Source of the DNA: Thiobacillus sp.
GTDB taxonomy: Bacteria > Pseudomonadota > Gammaproteobacteria > Burkholderiales > Thiobacillaceae
Direction: 5' to 3'
Assembly: GCA_024710445.1 (NCBI GenBank)
Contig: JANJUT010000257.1
Span: 1-9,003 of the forward strand
DNA length: 9,003 bases
A program made the translations under genes and the position numbers. Of this stretch, positions 1 to 7,509 are shown piece after piece (the stretch's first letter is position 1; every line of letters begins with the position of its first letter). The notes beneath the pieces were generated by a model. It was not told where the DNA came from. It did no database searches and was given only the letters and a program-made list of their open reading frames with translations.

Positions 1-2096
1 TTGCTGCCGCCGTAATACCCGGAATCCGAATTCAGCACTTCACACCACGCTGCGCCGGACGGCACGCCGATGCGATAGTGGTGGCGCGGTACCGGCGTGA
101 AATTGAACAGGGCCACGATCTGCGCGTTCTGATCCTGTCCCTGACGTACCAGGCTCAACACCGACTGGTCGGCATCGTGGCAATCGATCCAGCGGAAACC
201 GCGCGGATCGAAATCGTATTCATGCAGTGCAGGCTCGTTGCGGTACAGGTGGTTGAGGTCATGCAGCAGGGTGCGGATGCTGTCATGCGCCGGAAAGTCG
301 AGCAGTATCCAGTCGAGCGGGCCGGCTTCGTTCCATTCGTTCCACTGGCCAAACTCGCCGCCCATGAACAGCAGCTTCTTGCCCGGATGAGCATACTGCC
401 AGGCATAGAACAGGCGCAGGTTGGCAAAGCGCTGCCAGGTGTCGCCCGGCATCTTGTCGAGCAGGCTTTTCTTCATGTGCACGACTTCGTCATGCGACAA
501 GGGCAGCACGAAATTCTCGGTCCACGCATACATCTGGCTGAAGGTCAGCTGGTTGTGCTGGTACTTGCGGAAAACCGGTTCCTTCTCGATGTAGGCCAGG
601 CTGTCGTTCATCCAGCCCATGTTCCATTTCATCGAGAAACCCAGGCCGCCCAGTTCCACCGGCCGTGACACCGCCGGCCAGGCGGTCGATTCCTCGGCGA
701 TGGTCAGCACGCCGGGAAAGCGGCCATGCACTTCGGTATTCATTTCACGCAGAAACTGGATCGCCTCGATATTTTCGCGCCCGCCATACTGGTTCGGCAG
801 CCATTCGCCTGGCTTGCGCGAGTAGTCGAGGTAGAGCATCGAGGCAACCGCATCGACGCGCAGACCGTCGATGTGAAACTCCTCCAGCCAGTACAGCGCA
901 TTGGCGACCAGAAAGTTGCGCACTTCGTTACGGCCAAAATCGAAGATCAGCGTGCCCCAGTCCTGATGCTCGCCGCGACGCGGGTCGGCATGCTCGTATA
1001 CCGGCTCGCCGGTGAAGCGTGCCAGCGCAAAGTCATCCTTGGGAAAATGCCCCGGCACCCAGTCGAGCAGCACACCCAGCCGGGCCTGGTGACAGGCATC
1101 GACAAGGGCACGGAAATCATCCGGCGAACCGAAACGTGCGGTCGGCGCGTAATAGCCCGACACCTGGTAGCCCCACGACGCATCGAGCGGATGCTCGGCC
1201 ACCGGCATCAGCTGGATGTGGGTGTAGCCAAGGTCCTGCACGTAGGGAATCAATTCGTCCGCCAGCTCGGCCCAGCTATAAAAACTGCCATCGGCATGCC
1301 GCCGCCAGGAACCGGCATGCAATTCGTACATGCTGATCGGGCTGTGCTGCCAGTCAAAGCGGGAGCGGGCATCGATCCAGTCGCCATCCGCCCAGGTGTG
1401 CGCGCCTTCCTCCGCAATGCGGCTGGTGGTTTCGGGCCGCAAAAACATCTGCCGGGCGTAGGGGTCGGTTTTTCTCACCAGCTGGCCATGGCTGCCGAGG
1501 ATCTCGTATTTGTAGGCGTGTCCGGCGATCAGGCCGGGGATAAACAGCTCCCATATACCCGAGGTGCCGCGACAGCGCATCGGATTGCGGCGCCCGTCCC
1601 ACTCATTGAAATCCCCCACGACACTCACGCGTTGCACGGCCGGCGCCCACACAGCAAACAGGCAGCCTGCCACGCCATCGATGGTTTTCAATCGCGCGCC
1701 CAGCACTTTCCAGGCTTGAAAATGCCGCCCTTCACCCAGCAGGTACAGATCCATTTCGCCCAGTTGTGGCTCAAAGCTGTAGGGGCATTGCGCGGTGTGC
1801 CATTCGCTGGTGCGCTTGCTCTGCCAGCGCAGCAGCGGATGCTTTTCAACCACGGTTCCGGGCGGCAGGCGACGCTCGAAACAATCGGTTCCGGTCACCC
1901 GGATCATGTGGCCTCCAGCGACGTCCACCGCTTCGGCAGCTGGCAGGAAAGCGCGGATCAAGGTGCCGCCGTCCGGCTGGGGATGCACACCCAGCACTTC
2001 GAAGGGATCATGATGCGTGCCGGTCTGCACACGCATCACGGGCGCGTCGATTGCGGGCAGCTTCATGCTGGTCGAAGCGTTCAGTGGCGCATTCAT
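1..2096 (-). CDS. glgB: 1,4-alpha-glucan branching enzyme GlgB (GH13), 3' end cut by window edge
   Basis: GlgB cuts alpha-1,4 glucan chains and re-attaches the piece by an alpha-1,6 bond, making the branches of glycogen in the cytoplasm. The frame is open from ATG at 2096 to the window edge (698 full codons). E. coli GlgB has 728 residues, so about 40 are missing here. In order I see the N1 domain (about residues 25-115, starting DPFEVLG), the CBM48 module (about 140-225, VVGDFNEWDGRRNPM), the GH13 barrel (about 250-600) and the start of the C-terminal beta domain (NFTPVPRHHYR). Catalytic residues are intact: nucleophile D415 in GLRVDAVASM, acid/base E468 in TIAEES, and D536 in LPLSHDEVVH. 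Each is ten residues after its E. coli counterpart (405, 458, 526), which supports the chosen start. The ATG overlaps the malQ stop as ATGA, and no Shine-Dalgarno is visible just upstream (ACTCAACCCAGCCT), so translation probably depends on coupling to malQ. Identity is very secure. Confidence 0.97.
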   Translation of the reverse strand, partial: MNAPLNASTSMKLPAIDAPVMRVQTGTHHDPFEVLGVHPQPDGGTLIRAFLPAAEAVDVAGGHMIRVTGTDCFERRLPPGTVVEKHPLLRWQSKRTSEWHTAQCPYSFEPQLGEMDLYLLGEGRHFQAWKVLGARLKTIDGVAGCLFAVWAPAVQRVSVVGDFNEWDGRRNPMRCRGTSGIWELFIPGLIAGHAYKYEILGSHGQLVRKTDPYARQMFLRPETTSRIAEEGAHTWADGDWIDARSRFDWQHSPISMYELHAGSWRRHADGSFYSWAELADELIPYVQDLGYTHIQLMPVAEHPLDASWGYQVSGYYAPTARFGSPDDFRALVDACHQARLGVLLDWVPGHFPKDDFALARFTGEPVYEHADPRRGEHQDWGTLIFDFGRNEVRNFLVANALYWLEEFHIDGLRVDAVASMLYLDYSRKPGEWLPNQYGGRENIEAIQFLREMNTEVHGRFPGVLTIAEESTAWPAVSRPVELGGLGFSMKWNMGWMNDSLAYIEKEPVFRKYQHNQLTFSQMYAWTENFVLPLSHDEVVHMKKSLLDKMPGDTWQRFANLRLFYAWQYAHPGKKLLFMGGEFGQWNEWNEAGPLDWILLDFPAHDSIRTLLHDLNHLYRNEPALHEYDFDPRGFRWIDCHDADQSVLSLVRQGQDQNAQIVALFNFTPVPRHHYRIGVPSGAAWCEVLNSDSGYYGGS
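2093..2096 (-). other. ATGA stop/start overlap, malQ-glgB
   Basis: The malQ TGA (2095-2093) and the glgB ATG (2096-2094) overlap as ATGA. No Shine-Dalgarno is visible immediately upstream, so re-initiation by ribosomes finishing malQ is the likely route to GlgB. Confidence 0.9.
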
Positions 2097-3445
2097 AGGC
2101 TGGGTTGAGTCTCGCATCGATGGGTCTTCTGTATGTGTTCAAACAAACGGGGTGCCAGGTCGGCAGGGATTGCCCCCCACTCAAACCGCCAGCGCCAGTT
2201 GCCGTTGTCCGTGCCGGGCGTGTTCATGCGTGCCTCCGATCCCAGGCCCAGCACATCCTGCATCGGCAAGATGGCCAGCGCAGCACGGCTGCCCAGCACC
2301 GTGGCCATCATGGCGTCCGGAACGGCTTCGGGGTCCTCGACACCCAGCTGCCGCATCACTTCGTGGCGCGCATGCTCGGGCAATGTGCGCCACCAGCCCA
2401 GCGTGGTGTCGTTATCATGCGTGCCGGTGTAGTAGACCGTATCAGGCTGGACGTTTTCGGGCTTGTGGGGGTTGTCGGCATGCTCGTCGAAAGCAAACTG
2501 CAATACGGACATGCCCGGCAACCTGAATTGATGACGCAATTCGGTGACATCAGGAGTGATGATGCCCAGGTCTTCAGCCACCAGAGGCAGATCACCCATT
2601 TCGTCGACGATCGCCTGCAGCAGTTCGGCGCCCGGCGCCTTGACCCACTCGCCATGGATGGCCGTGGGCTCACTCGCCGGAATCTCCCAGGCTGCGGCCA
2701 GGCCACGGAAATGGTCGATGCGCACCAGGTCGAACCAGTCGAAATGCGCCCGCAAACGCGCCCGCCACCAGGTGAAATTGTCAGCCTGCATCGCAGGCCA
2801 GTTGTAGTGCGGATTGCCCCAGCGTTGCCCCGTTTCGGAAAAATAGTCGGGCGGCACACCTGCTACCAGCGTCGGATGGCCGTCGTCATCCAGCAAAAAC
2901 TGATCACGTTGCGCCCACACGTCGGCACTGTCGTGCGCCACAAAAATCGGCATGTCGCCAAACAACTGGATCCCGCGCGCCGCCGCTCTGGCGCGCATCG
3001 CCTGCCAGCACACATCGGCGTGATATTGCTCAACCATCACGGCTTGCAATGCATCGGCATGGGCGGCGTCAAATGCCGCCAGCGTCTGCGGATCGCGGTC
3101 GCGCAATGCTCGCGGCCACTCGGTCCAGGTCAGCCCACCATGCTCGCGCTTGATGATGATGAAACGCGCATAGTCATTGAGCCAGTGACGCTGTTTTGCG
3201 CACCAGCCGGCAAAGTGATGCATGTCGACCTGCGTCTCGGGAAACAAAGCCGGATTGACCGCAAAAGCGGATGCGCACTGATAAGGCGACAACCCCACCA
3301 GCGGCAAACCCAGCGGCAGCATCTGCCACACCCTTATCCCGGCTGCCTGCAGAAAATCCAGCCAGCGCTCGGCGTCAGCCAGCGTGCCCGACGGCAGCGA
3401 CGTCGGATGCAGCAACAGACCGGCACGATGCGTATCGAAATTCAT
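2093..3445 (-). CDS. malQ: 4-alpha-glucanotransferase (amylomaltase, GH77), short form
   Basis: MalQ moves alpha-1,4-linked glucan segments between malto-oligosaccharides and releases glucose, so it remodels short chains from glycogen turnover. The protein has 450 residues. GH77 hallmarks run from HPTSLPSG (13-20) and SPYQ near 53 to GDMPIFVAHDSADVW (163-177), GVPPDYFSETGQRWGNP (196-212), nucleophile D244 in VRIDHFRG, acid/base E291 in VAEDLG, and H343-D344 in GTHDND. The end carries LGSEARMNTPG (401-411). It resembles the Thermus-type short amylomaltase (about 500 residues), without the long N-terminal extension of E. coli MalQ. The region after NPALF (64-68) up to DYARF (91-95) is about 45 residues shorter than in the Thermus enzyme as I recall it. 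I chose ATG at 3445 because an AGGA sits seven bases upstream and family similarity begins there; the frame remains open farther upstream only as a shadow of the preceding gene. Its start overlaps the GH57 stop, and its stop overlaps the glgB start, each as ATGA. Confidence 0.95.
   Translation of the reverse strand: MNFDTHRAGLLLHPTSLPSGTLADAERWLDFLQAAGIRVWQMLPLGLPLVGLSPYQCASAFAVNPALFPETQVDMHHFAGWCAKQRHWLNDYARFIIIKREHGGLTWTEWPRALRDRDPQTLAAFDAAHADALQAVMVEQYHADVCWQAMRARAAARGIQLFGDMPIFVAHDSADVWAQRDQFLLDDDGHPTLVAGVPPDYFSETGQRWGNPHYNWPAMQADNFTWWRARLRAHFDWFDLVRIDHFRGLAAAWEIPASEPTAIHGEWVKAPGAELLQAIVDEMGDLPLVAEDLGIITPDVTELRHQFRLPGMSVLQFAFDEHADNPHKPENVQPDTVYYTGTHDNDTTLGWWRTLPEHARHEVMRQLGVEDPEAVPDAMMATVLGSRAALAILPMQDVLGLGSEARMNTPGTDNGNWRWRFEWGAIPADLAPRLFEHIQKTHRCETQPSL
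3442..3445 (-). other. ATGA stop/start overlap, GH57-malQ
   Basis: The GH57 TGA (3444-3442) and the malQ ATG (3445-3443) overlap as ATGA, consistent with coupled translation of the two glucan-remodelling enzymes. Confidence 0.9.
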
Positions 3446-5175
3446 CCGGCATTCCTGCGCATGGTGCCGGCATTTTCTGCCCAGCCCCCGCCACTCGATA
3501 CCGGGACATCCAGCAGCGCAGGCGGCGCCACGCCCAGCAGGCGATACAGCTCGCGCAGCTGGGTCCGGTACAGCTGTTCGAAGTCGCTGACGCTGCTTGA
3601 CGGGTTGTAATCGCCAAACCACCAGAACCAGTCCGATCCTTCGCACACCGCAAGCTGGCGCGTGGCCAATGCCAGCTGATCGGCATTGAGCTTCCCGGCG
3701 GCCACCACGCTGTCGTAGGCCTCCTTGGCCGCAACCAGATATTCCCAGCCGCGATTCTTGTCCTCCGAGCCGATCCAGGTCGAAAAGCTGCCGTACACCC
3801 AGCTGCCAGCCGCCAGCCGCTTCATCGGCTTGGCGGGCGTATCGGCAGCCTGTCTGGCAAAGGTGCTGACCCTGATCGTGGGATGGCTCGACAGGGAAGC
3901 ATAGAGCGCATCCAGAAAGTAATGGCCATTGTTCGGGTAATACTCCCAGGCGTTTTCGCCATCGAGAATGACCGAGACCACCTGTTGGTCCGCATCCTTG
4001 CCAAAGAAACTGGAAATGTTTTCCAGATGATGGATGAAATCCCCAACGGCATCGTCTGCATGCCAGTCGCTGTATTTGAATCCGATCAGATCAGACAGGC
4101 CGTCGTCGCGGAAAAACACTTTCGTCTTGTAACCATCGATCTGCGCGGGTGAAAACAGGGTGCGTCTGGACTCTATGTCGTCCGGCGAACAGCCGGACTT
4201 GGCGCAACTGTTGCGCCACACGCCCTCGCCGGTGGCAGTCCAGGCAATGCCCATGTCATCGAGCTGGGCCAGCGCGTCTTCGCTCACGCCGCCTTCCGAT
4301 AACCACACGCCGGTCGGCTTCATGCCAAAGTAGCGCTCAAATACCGCTATCCCATGTTGCAGGTGCCAGCGCGCACGTTCCGCACCGCCCGGATAGGCCG
4401 GGTCTTCTGGCACCGGCGCATCGGGCAGCGCATCGCGCAGGTTGGCAAAATCGTTCAGCAAGGGCACGATGGGATGCCCGTACGGCGTCATCGACAGCTC
4501 GATCTGCCCCCGTTCCGCGAGCGTGCGGAACCGTGGAATGAGCCCCGCAATGCAGTGCTGGATCAGGGCCAGCAGTTCGTGGCGGTCGGCGGCGGAATAA
4601 TTCCGTTCCTGCGCCATCAGGCGCTTCACCAACGGCAGCTGTCTGAGCGAGTGGCCCAGCCAGGCCAGGTGGTACCAGGTCAGCATATCCAGAAAATACT
4701 GTTCGGACAGGTAACCCAGATGCCATTGCAGATCGGCCTGATCGACCGCGTCCGCGTCAATGTCGCCCACGATGCGCAGCAAGCGATGGAACGCAGGATA
4801 GGGATGAATCATGCGCTGCGCATTACAACGCTGGCAGTCCTGGACGATGCGCTGACGGCTGGCGACATCCGTAGGGATACGCTCGATACCGGACAGCAGA
4901 TTCAACATGTGGTCCTGGGAAGGCTTGCCATGCTTTAGCAGGCCGCCGAGTTGCAGTCCGTAGTCGTCGAGCTGCTCCAGCAGCACCGGCGCAAAGTTCA
5001 CCACGACACGCATATCGGGATAACGCTCGAGATGCGCCGCCATGTCGCTGTAGTCCTTGATGCCGTGCAGGTAGACCCAGGGCAGGTGGTACATGCCCCG
5101 GATTCCTTCGCGGTAATACGGCTGGTGCATGTGCCAGCACAGCACCACGTTGAGCGATTTAGCCGTCGTAGTCAT
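3442..5175 (-). CDS. Glycoside hydrolase family 57 alpha-glucan-active enzyme (alpha-amylase/amylopullulanase-like)
   Basis: This is a 577-residue GH57 protein, a retaining family that acts on alpha-glucans. All five family regions are present. They are HQP at 17-19 (WHMHQPYY), GHP at 233-235 (PYGHPIVPLL), WLSEGGVSE at 291-299 with likely nucleophile E294, FFRDDGLSDLIGF at 354-366 with likely acid/base D357, and a fifth region at about 403-421 (LDGENAWEYYPNNGHYF). A later segment, GSFSTWIGSEDKN (462-474), is typical of the amylase/amylopullulanase-like subgroup rather than of GH57 branching enzymes. No signal peptide is visible, so it is probably cytoplasmic and acts on glycogen or maltodextrins. 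Hydrolase versus 4-alpha-glucanotransferase cannot be settled from sequence alone. The ATG at 5175 is preceded by GAGG seven bases upstream. It overlaps the end of glgC by 17 bases, and family similarity begins at LNVVLCWHMHQ. The open frame continues upstream to 5295, but that part is a shadow of glgC. The stop overlaps malQ as ATGA, so the two are probably translated together. Confidence 0.93.
   Translation of the reverse strand: MTTTAKSLNVVLCWHMHQPYYREGIRGMYHLPWVYLHGIKDYSDMAAHLERYPDMRVVVNFAPVLLEQLDDYGLQLGGLLKHGKPSQDHMLNLLSGIERIPTDVASRQRIVQDCQRCNAQRMIHPYPAFHRLLRIVGDIDADAVDQADLQWHLGYLSEQYFLDMLTWYHLAWLGHSLRQLPLVKRLMAQERNYSAADRHELLALIQHCIAGLIPRFRTLAERGQIELSMTPYGHPIVPLLNDFANLRDALPDAPVPEDPAYPGGAERARWHLQHGIAVFERYFGMKPTGVWLSEGGVSEDALAQLDDMGIAWTATGEGVWRNSCAKSGCSPDDIESRRTLFSPAQIDGYKTKVFFRDDGLSDLIGFKYSDWHADDAVGDFIHHLENISSFFGKDADQQVVSVILDGENAWEYYPNNGHYFLDALYASLSSHPTIRVSTFARQAADTPAKPMKRLAAGSWVYGSFSTWIGSEDKNRGWEYLVAAKEAYDSVVAAGKLNADQLALATRQLAVCEGSDWFWWFGDYNPSSSVSDFEQLYRTQLRELYRLLGVAPPALLDVPVSSGGGWAENAGTMRRNAG
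3453..3456 (-). promoter_or_regulatory. Shine-Dalgarno of malQ
   Basis: AGGA on the minus strand with a seven-base spacer (ATGCCGG) before the malQ ATG at 3445, inside the last codons of the GH57 gene. It fixes the malQ start although the frame stays open for 67 more codons upstream. Confidence 0.7.
5159..5175 (-). other. 17-base gene overlap, glgC-GH57
   Basis: The GH57 gene starts at 5175, before glgC ends with TAA at 5161-5159. The two genes are read in different frames across these 17 bases. Confidence 0.85.
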
Positions 5176-6478
5176 TTTGTGGCCTCGCGTACAGATTCTG
5201 CCCAAGCATGGCCGGCGTAACCAGCACGATGCCTTCGGGGGTGACATGGAAGCGTTTCGCATCCTCGACCAGGTTTTCACCGATGACGGTTCCATCCGGA
5301 ATGACCGTCCCCTTGTCGATGATGGCGCGGGTGATCCGGCAGTGCTTGCCTATGCTGACCTTGGGCAGGATCACGCTGCCCTTGATCAGGCTATAGCTTT
5401 CCACCGTAGTCGCAAAAAACAGCACCGAACGTTTGACCCGTCCACCCGACAGGATGCAGCCGCCTGCAATCAGCGAATCAATCGCCTCGCCGCGCCGGCC
5501 TTCATCATCAAAGATGAATTTTGCCGGCGGATATTGCGGCTGATAGGTCCAGATCGGCCAGTTGCGGTTGTACAGATTCAACTCGGGATCGACCGAGCAC
5601 AGTTCCATGTTGGTCTGCCAGTAGGAATACAGCGTGCCCACGTCGCGCCAATAGGACGGCAGCCCTTCCTTGTCACGGAACGGGTAGGCAATGGCACGCG
5701 AATCGGCAATCTTGGAGGGGATGATGTCCTTGCCGAAGTCATGGCTCGAATGGGGCTTTGCAGCATCCTCGATCAGGGTCTGATAGAGGAAATCCTTGGA
5801 GAAAATATAGATGCCCGTCGACACCAGTGCGATGCCGGGCTTGCCCGGGATGCAATCCGGATGCTCGGGCTTTTCGGTGAAGTGGGTAATGCGCATGGAC
5901 TCATCCACCGTCATCACCCCAAAGGCACTGGCCTCGGCTACCGGAACTTCTATGCTGCCTACGGTGAAATCCGCACCGGTCTGAACGTGATGCAGCAGCA
6001 TTTCGGAATAGTCCATGGTGTAGACGTGATCGCCGCCCAGCACCAGGACATACTCGGGGTGATGCCGCTGCATGATGTCGATATTCTGGTACAGCGCATC
6101 GGCGGTGCCCTGGTACCACTCCTTTTTGGTGGTGCGCTGCTGCGCCGGGAGGATCTCCACGAACTCGCCGATTTCGGCACGCATGAAACCCCAGGCGCGT
6201 TGCAGATGGCGAATCAGCGAATGCGACTTGTACTGGGTCAGCACGCCGATTTTACGGATGCCCGAGTTGACGCAATTGGACAAGGGGAAATCGATGATGC
6301 GGTACTTGCCGCCGATCGGTACTGCCGGCTTGGCGCGCCAGGCGGTCAGATCCTTCAGGCGCGACCCCTCGCCACCCGCCAGTACCAGCGCCAGGGTCTT
6401 GCGGGTCAGTTCCGTCACCATCTTGGGTTCAGTGTAATAGCGGTACAGTCGCGCCTGCTCATCTTTTGAAATCGTCAT
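5159..6478 (-). CDS. glgC: Glucose-1-phosphate adenylyltransferase (ADP-glucose pyrophosphorylase)
   Basis: GlgC makes ADP-glucose and pyrophosphate from ATP and glucose-1-phosphate, the committed and normally allosteric step of bacterial glycogen synthesis; it works as a tetramer. The 439-residue protein starts its nucleotidyltransferase fold with LVLAGGEGSRLKDLT (31-45), then RAKPAVPIGGKYRIIDF (48-64). Y122 in WYQGTADAL, D150 in LGGDHVY (E. coli D142) and K203 in FTEKP (E. coli K195) are all in place, each eight residues after the E. coli position. The C-terminal left-handed beta-helix domain follows from about residue 320 and ends with EEGIVLVT-like GIVLVTPAML. The position matching E. coli K39, a ligand of the activator fructose-1,6-bisphosphate, is W47, so activator preference probably differs from E. 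coli. The start at 6478 is well supported by AGGAG with a six-base spacer. The ATG overlaps the glk stop as ATGA, and the gene end overlaps the GH57 start by 17 bases. Confidence 0.97.
   Translation of the reverse strand: MTISKDEQARLYRYYTEPKMVTELTRKTLALVLAGGEGSRLKDLTAWRAKPAVPIGGKYRIIDFPLSNCVNSGIRKIGVLTQYKSHSLIRHLQRAWGFMRAEIGEFVEILPAQQRTTKKEWYQGTADALYQNIDIMQRHHPEYVLVLGGDHVYTMDYSEMLLHHVQTGADFTVGSIEVPVAEASAFGVMTVDESMRITHFTEKPEHPDCIPGKPGIALVSTGIYIFSKDFLYQTLIEDAAKPHSSHDFGKDIIPSKIADSRAIAYPFRDKEGLPSYWRDVGTLYSYWQTNMELCSVDPELNLYNRNWPIWTYQPQYPPAKFIFDDEGRRGEAIDSLIAGGCILSGGRVKRSVLFFATTVESYSLIKGSVILPKVSIGKHCRITRAIIDKGTVIPDGTVIGENLVEDAKRFHVTPEGIVLVTPAMLGQNLYARPQNDYDG
5183..5186 (-). promoter_or_regulatory. 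Shine-Dalgarno of the GH57 gene
   Basis: GAGG on the minus strand with a seven-base spacer (CCACAAA) before the ATG at 5175, inside the 3' end of glgC. It supports a start that overlaps glgC by 17 bases rather than the 40-codon longer open frame. Confidence 0.7.
6475..6478 (-). other. ATGA stop/start overlap, glk-glgC
   Basis: The TGA of glk (6477-6475) and the ATG of glgC (6478-6476) share bases as ATGA. This arrangement usually signals translational coupling; here a good Shine-Dalgarno is also present, so glgC may load ribosomes by itself too. Confidence 0.9.
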
Positions 6479-7500
6479 GTCCCACTCCTGATTTTTTCCG
6501 TATTGGAATTCATTGTATTGCGATCAAAGTCAAAGGTATCCGGGATCGCGCTTGCAATTGCGCCCTGCACCCCCAGCCGGTTGCAGGTAATCAGGGCAAT
6601 CGGGGTCCGTTCGACCACGCTGCGCATCCGGCCCTTGTCCAGGGCAGCTGCCATGAAGCGCGGCGACTGCATCCGTGACTGCAAATGCCACGACACACCG
6701 CCTGCGATATACAAGCCCCCCCATGGCTGGTAGAGCAGGGCAAGATTGCCTACCCAGGCACCGTACAACTCGATAAACAGATCGAGCGCGGACTCGGCGG
6801 CTTCGTCACCCGCCTCGGCCCGGACACCCAGCATGGCACCGTCTACTGCTTCAGCAGGCAGCGTCTGCTTGTGCTCAATGCAGCAAAAACAATACAGGTC
6901 ATGCATGGCCGAACCCGAAGCCACGCGCTCCCACGACACATGACCATAGCGCACCCGCAAATAATCCAGCAACCGCGTCTGCATGACGCTGGCCGGGGCA
7001 AAGTCGACATGACCGCCCTCGGTGGCAAAACTTTGATAGCGGCCATGGGCATCCGGCAGCATGAACGCCAGCCCCAGCCCTGTACCGGCTCCCGTGATGA
7101 CACGTACCCCGCCCGGCTCGGGCGCGCCGGGATTGAGCGTGATCACGTCAGTATCAGTCAGCGTGGCCACGCCTGCCGCCGCCGCCTGGAAGTCGTTGAT
7201 GATACGTACGCCTGGAATGCCCAGCGCCTGCTGCAACGCGGGCGCATCCAGTGTCCAGGCGAGATTGGTCAATGCGGCCCGCTGATTCAGCACCGGCCCG
7301 GGAACCGCCAGGATCAGCATGTCCAGCGGCGAATTCAGTTGGGCATCCCGCATGAACTGCTGCAACAAGGCTTCAACCGAGGCAAAGTCCGCGCTGGCAT
7401 ACACCTTCTCAAAACGCAGTTGCTGCTCACCCGATGAGTCGCTTCCCACCCAGGCCAGCCTGCTTTTGGTTCCCCCAATATCACCCGCAATAAATGCCAT
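6475..7500 (-). CDS. glk: Glucokinase (proteobacterial Glk family)
   Basis: Glk phosphorylates free glucose with ATP to glucose-6-phosphate. Next to malQ and a GH57 gene it can recycle glucose released during glucan turnover. From the ATG the protein has 341 residues (E. coli Glk has 321). Visible landmarks are the phosphate-binding GDIGGTKSRLA (6-16), catalytic D103 in IINDFQAAA, the glycine-rich GTGLG (139-143), the substrate-binding TEGGHVDFAP (160-169, with E161 and H164), LYIAGGV (263-269) and the closing LGVQGA near 309-314. About 20 extra residues of low complexity (NTMNSNTEKIRSGT) follow the last conserved segment. They also encode the glgC Shine-Dalgarno. A CFCC cluster lies at 204-207, where E. 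coli Glk has no cysteines that I recall. An in-frame GTG at 7506 is an alternative start adding two residues. Neither start has a strong Shine-Dalgarno, and only 3 or 9 bases separate glk from the pgi stop. The stop overlaps glgC as ATGA. Confidence 0.95.
   Translation of the reverse strand: MAFIAGDIGGTKSRLAWVGSDSSGEQQLRFEKVYASADFASVEALLQQFMRDAQLNSPLDMLILAVPGPVLNQRAALTNLAWTLDAPALQQALGIPGVRIINDFQAAAAGVATLTDTDVITLNPGAPEPGGVRVITGAGTGLGLAFMLPDAHGRYQSFATEGGHVDFAPASVMQTRLLDYLRVRYGHVSWERVASGSAMHDLYCFCCIEHKQTLPAEAVDGAMLGVRAEAGDEAAESALDLFIELYGAWVGNLALLYQPWGGLYIAGGVSWHLQSRMQSPRFMAAALDKGRMRSVVERTPIALITCNRLGVQGAIASAIPDTFDFDRNTMNSNTEKIRSGT
6485..6489 (-). promoter_or_regulatory. Shine-Dalgarno of glgC
   Basis: AGGAG on the minus strand with a six-base spacer (TGGGAC) to the glgC ATG. 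It lies inside the last codons of glk. It is the strongest ribosome binding site in the window, and it decides the glgC start against the internal Met at residue 20. Confidence 0.85.
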
Positions 7501-7509
7501 TGTCACCGC

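Noticed and set aside
726..2108. 460-codon open frame on the plus strand, opposite glgB
   Set aside because: It is in exact codon register with glgB. Antisense stops there would need TTA, CTA or TCA codons in glgB, which are rare in this genome. The translation resembles no family, and glgB has full-length homology with intact catalytic residues.
2105..3610. 501-codon open frame on the plus strand, opposite malQ
   Set aside because: Same codon-register artefact, here over malQ; rich in Arg, Gln, His and Pro with no recognisable motif.
3446..3646. 67-codon N-terminal extension of malQ
   Set aside because: It is an out-of-frame reading of the GH57 3' end, and amylomaltase similarity begins only at the ATG at 3445.
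5176..5295. Forty-codon N-terminal extension of the GH57 gene
   Set aside because: It lies wholly inside glgC, and its translation has no family resemblance. A Shine-Dalgarno and the start of GH57 similarity both point to 5175.
5129..6469. 446-codon open frame on the plus strand, opposite glgC
   Set aside because: Codon-register shadow of glgC, which is unmistakable; no independent support such as a ribosome site or family similarity.
6685..7437. 250-codon open frame on the plus strand, opposite glk
   Set aside because: Same register as glk codons; explained by avoidance of TTA, CTA and TCA codons.
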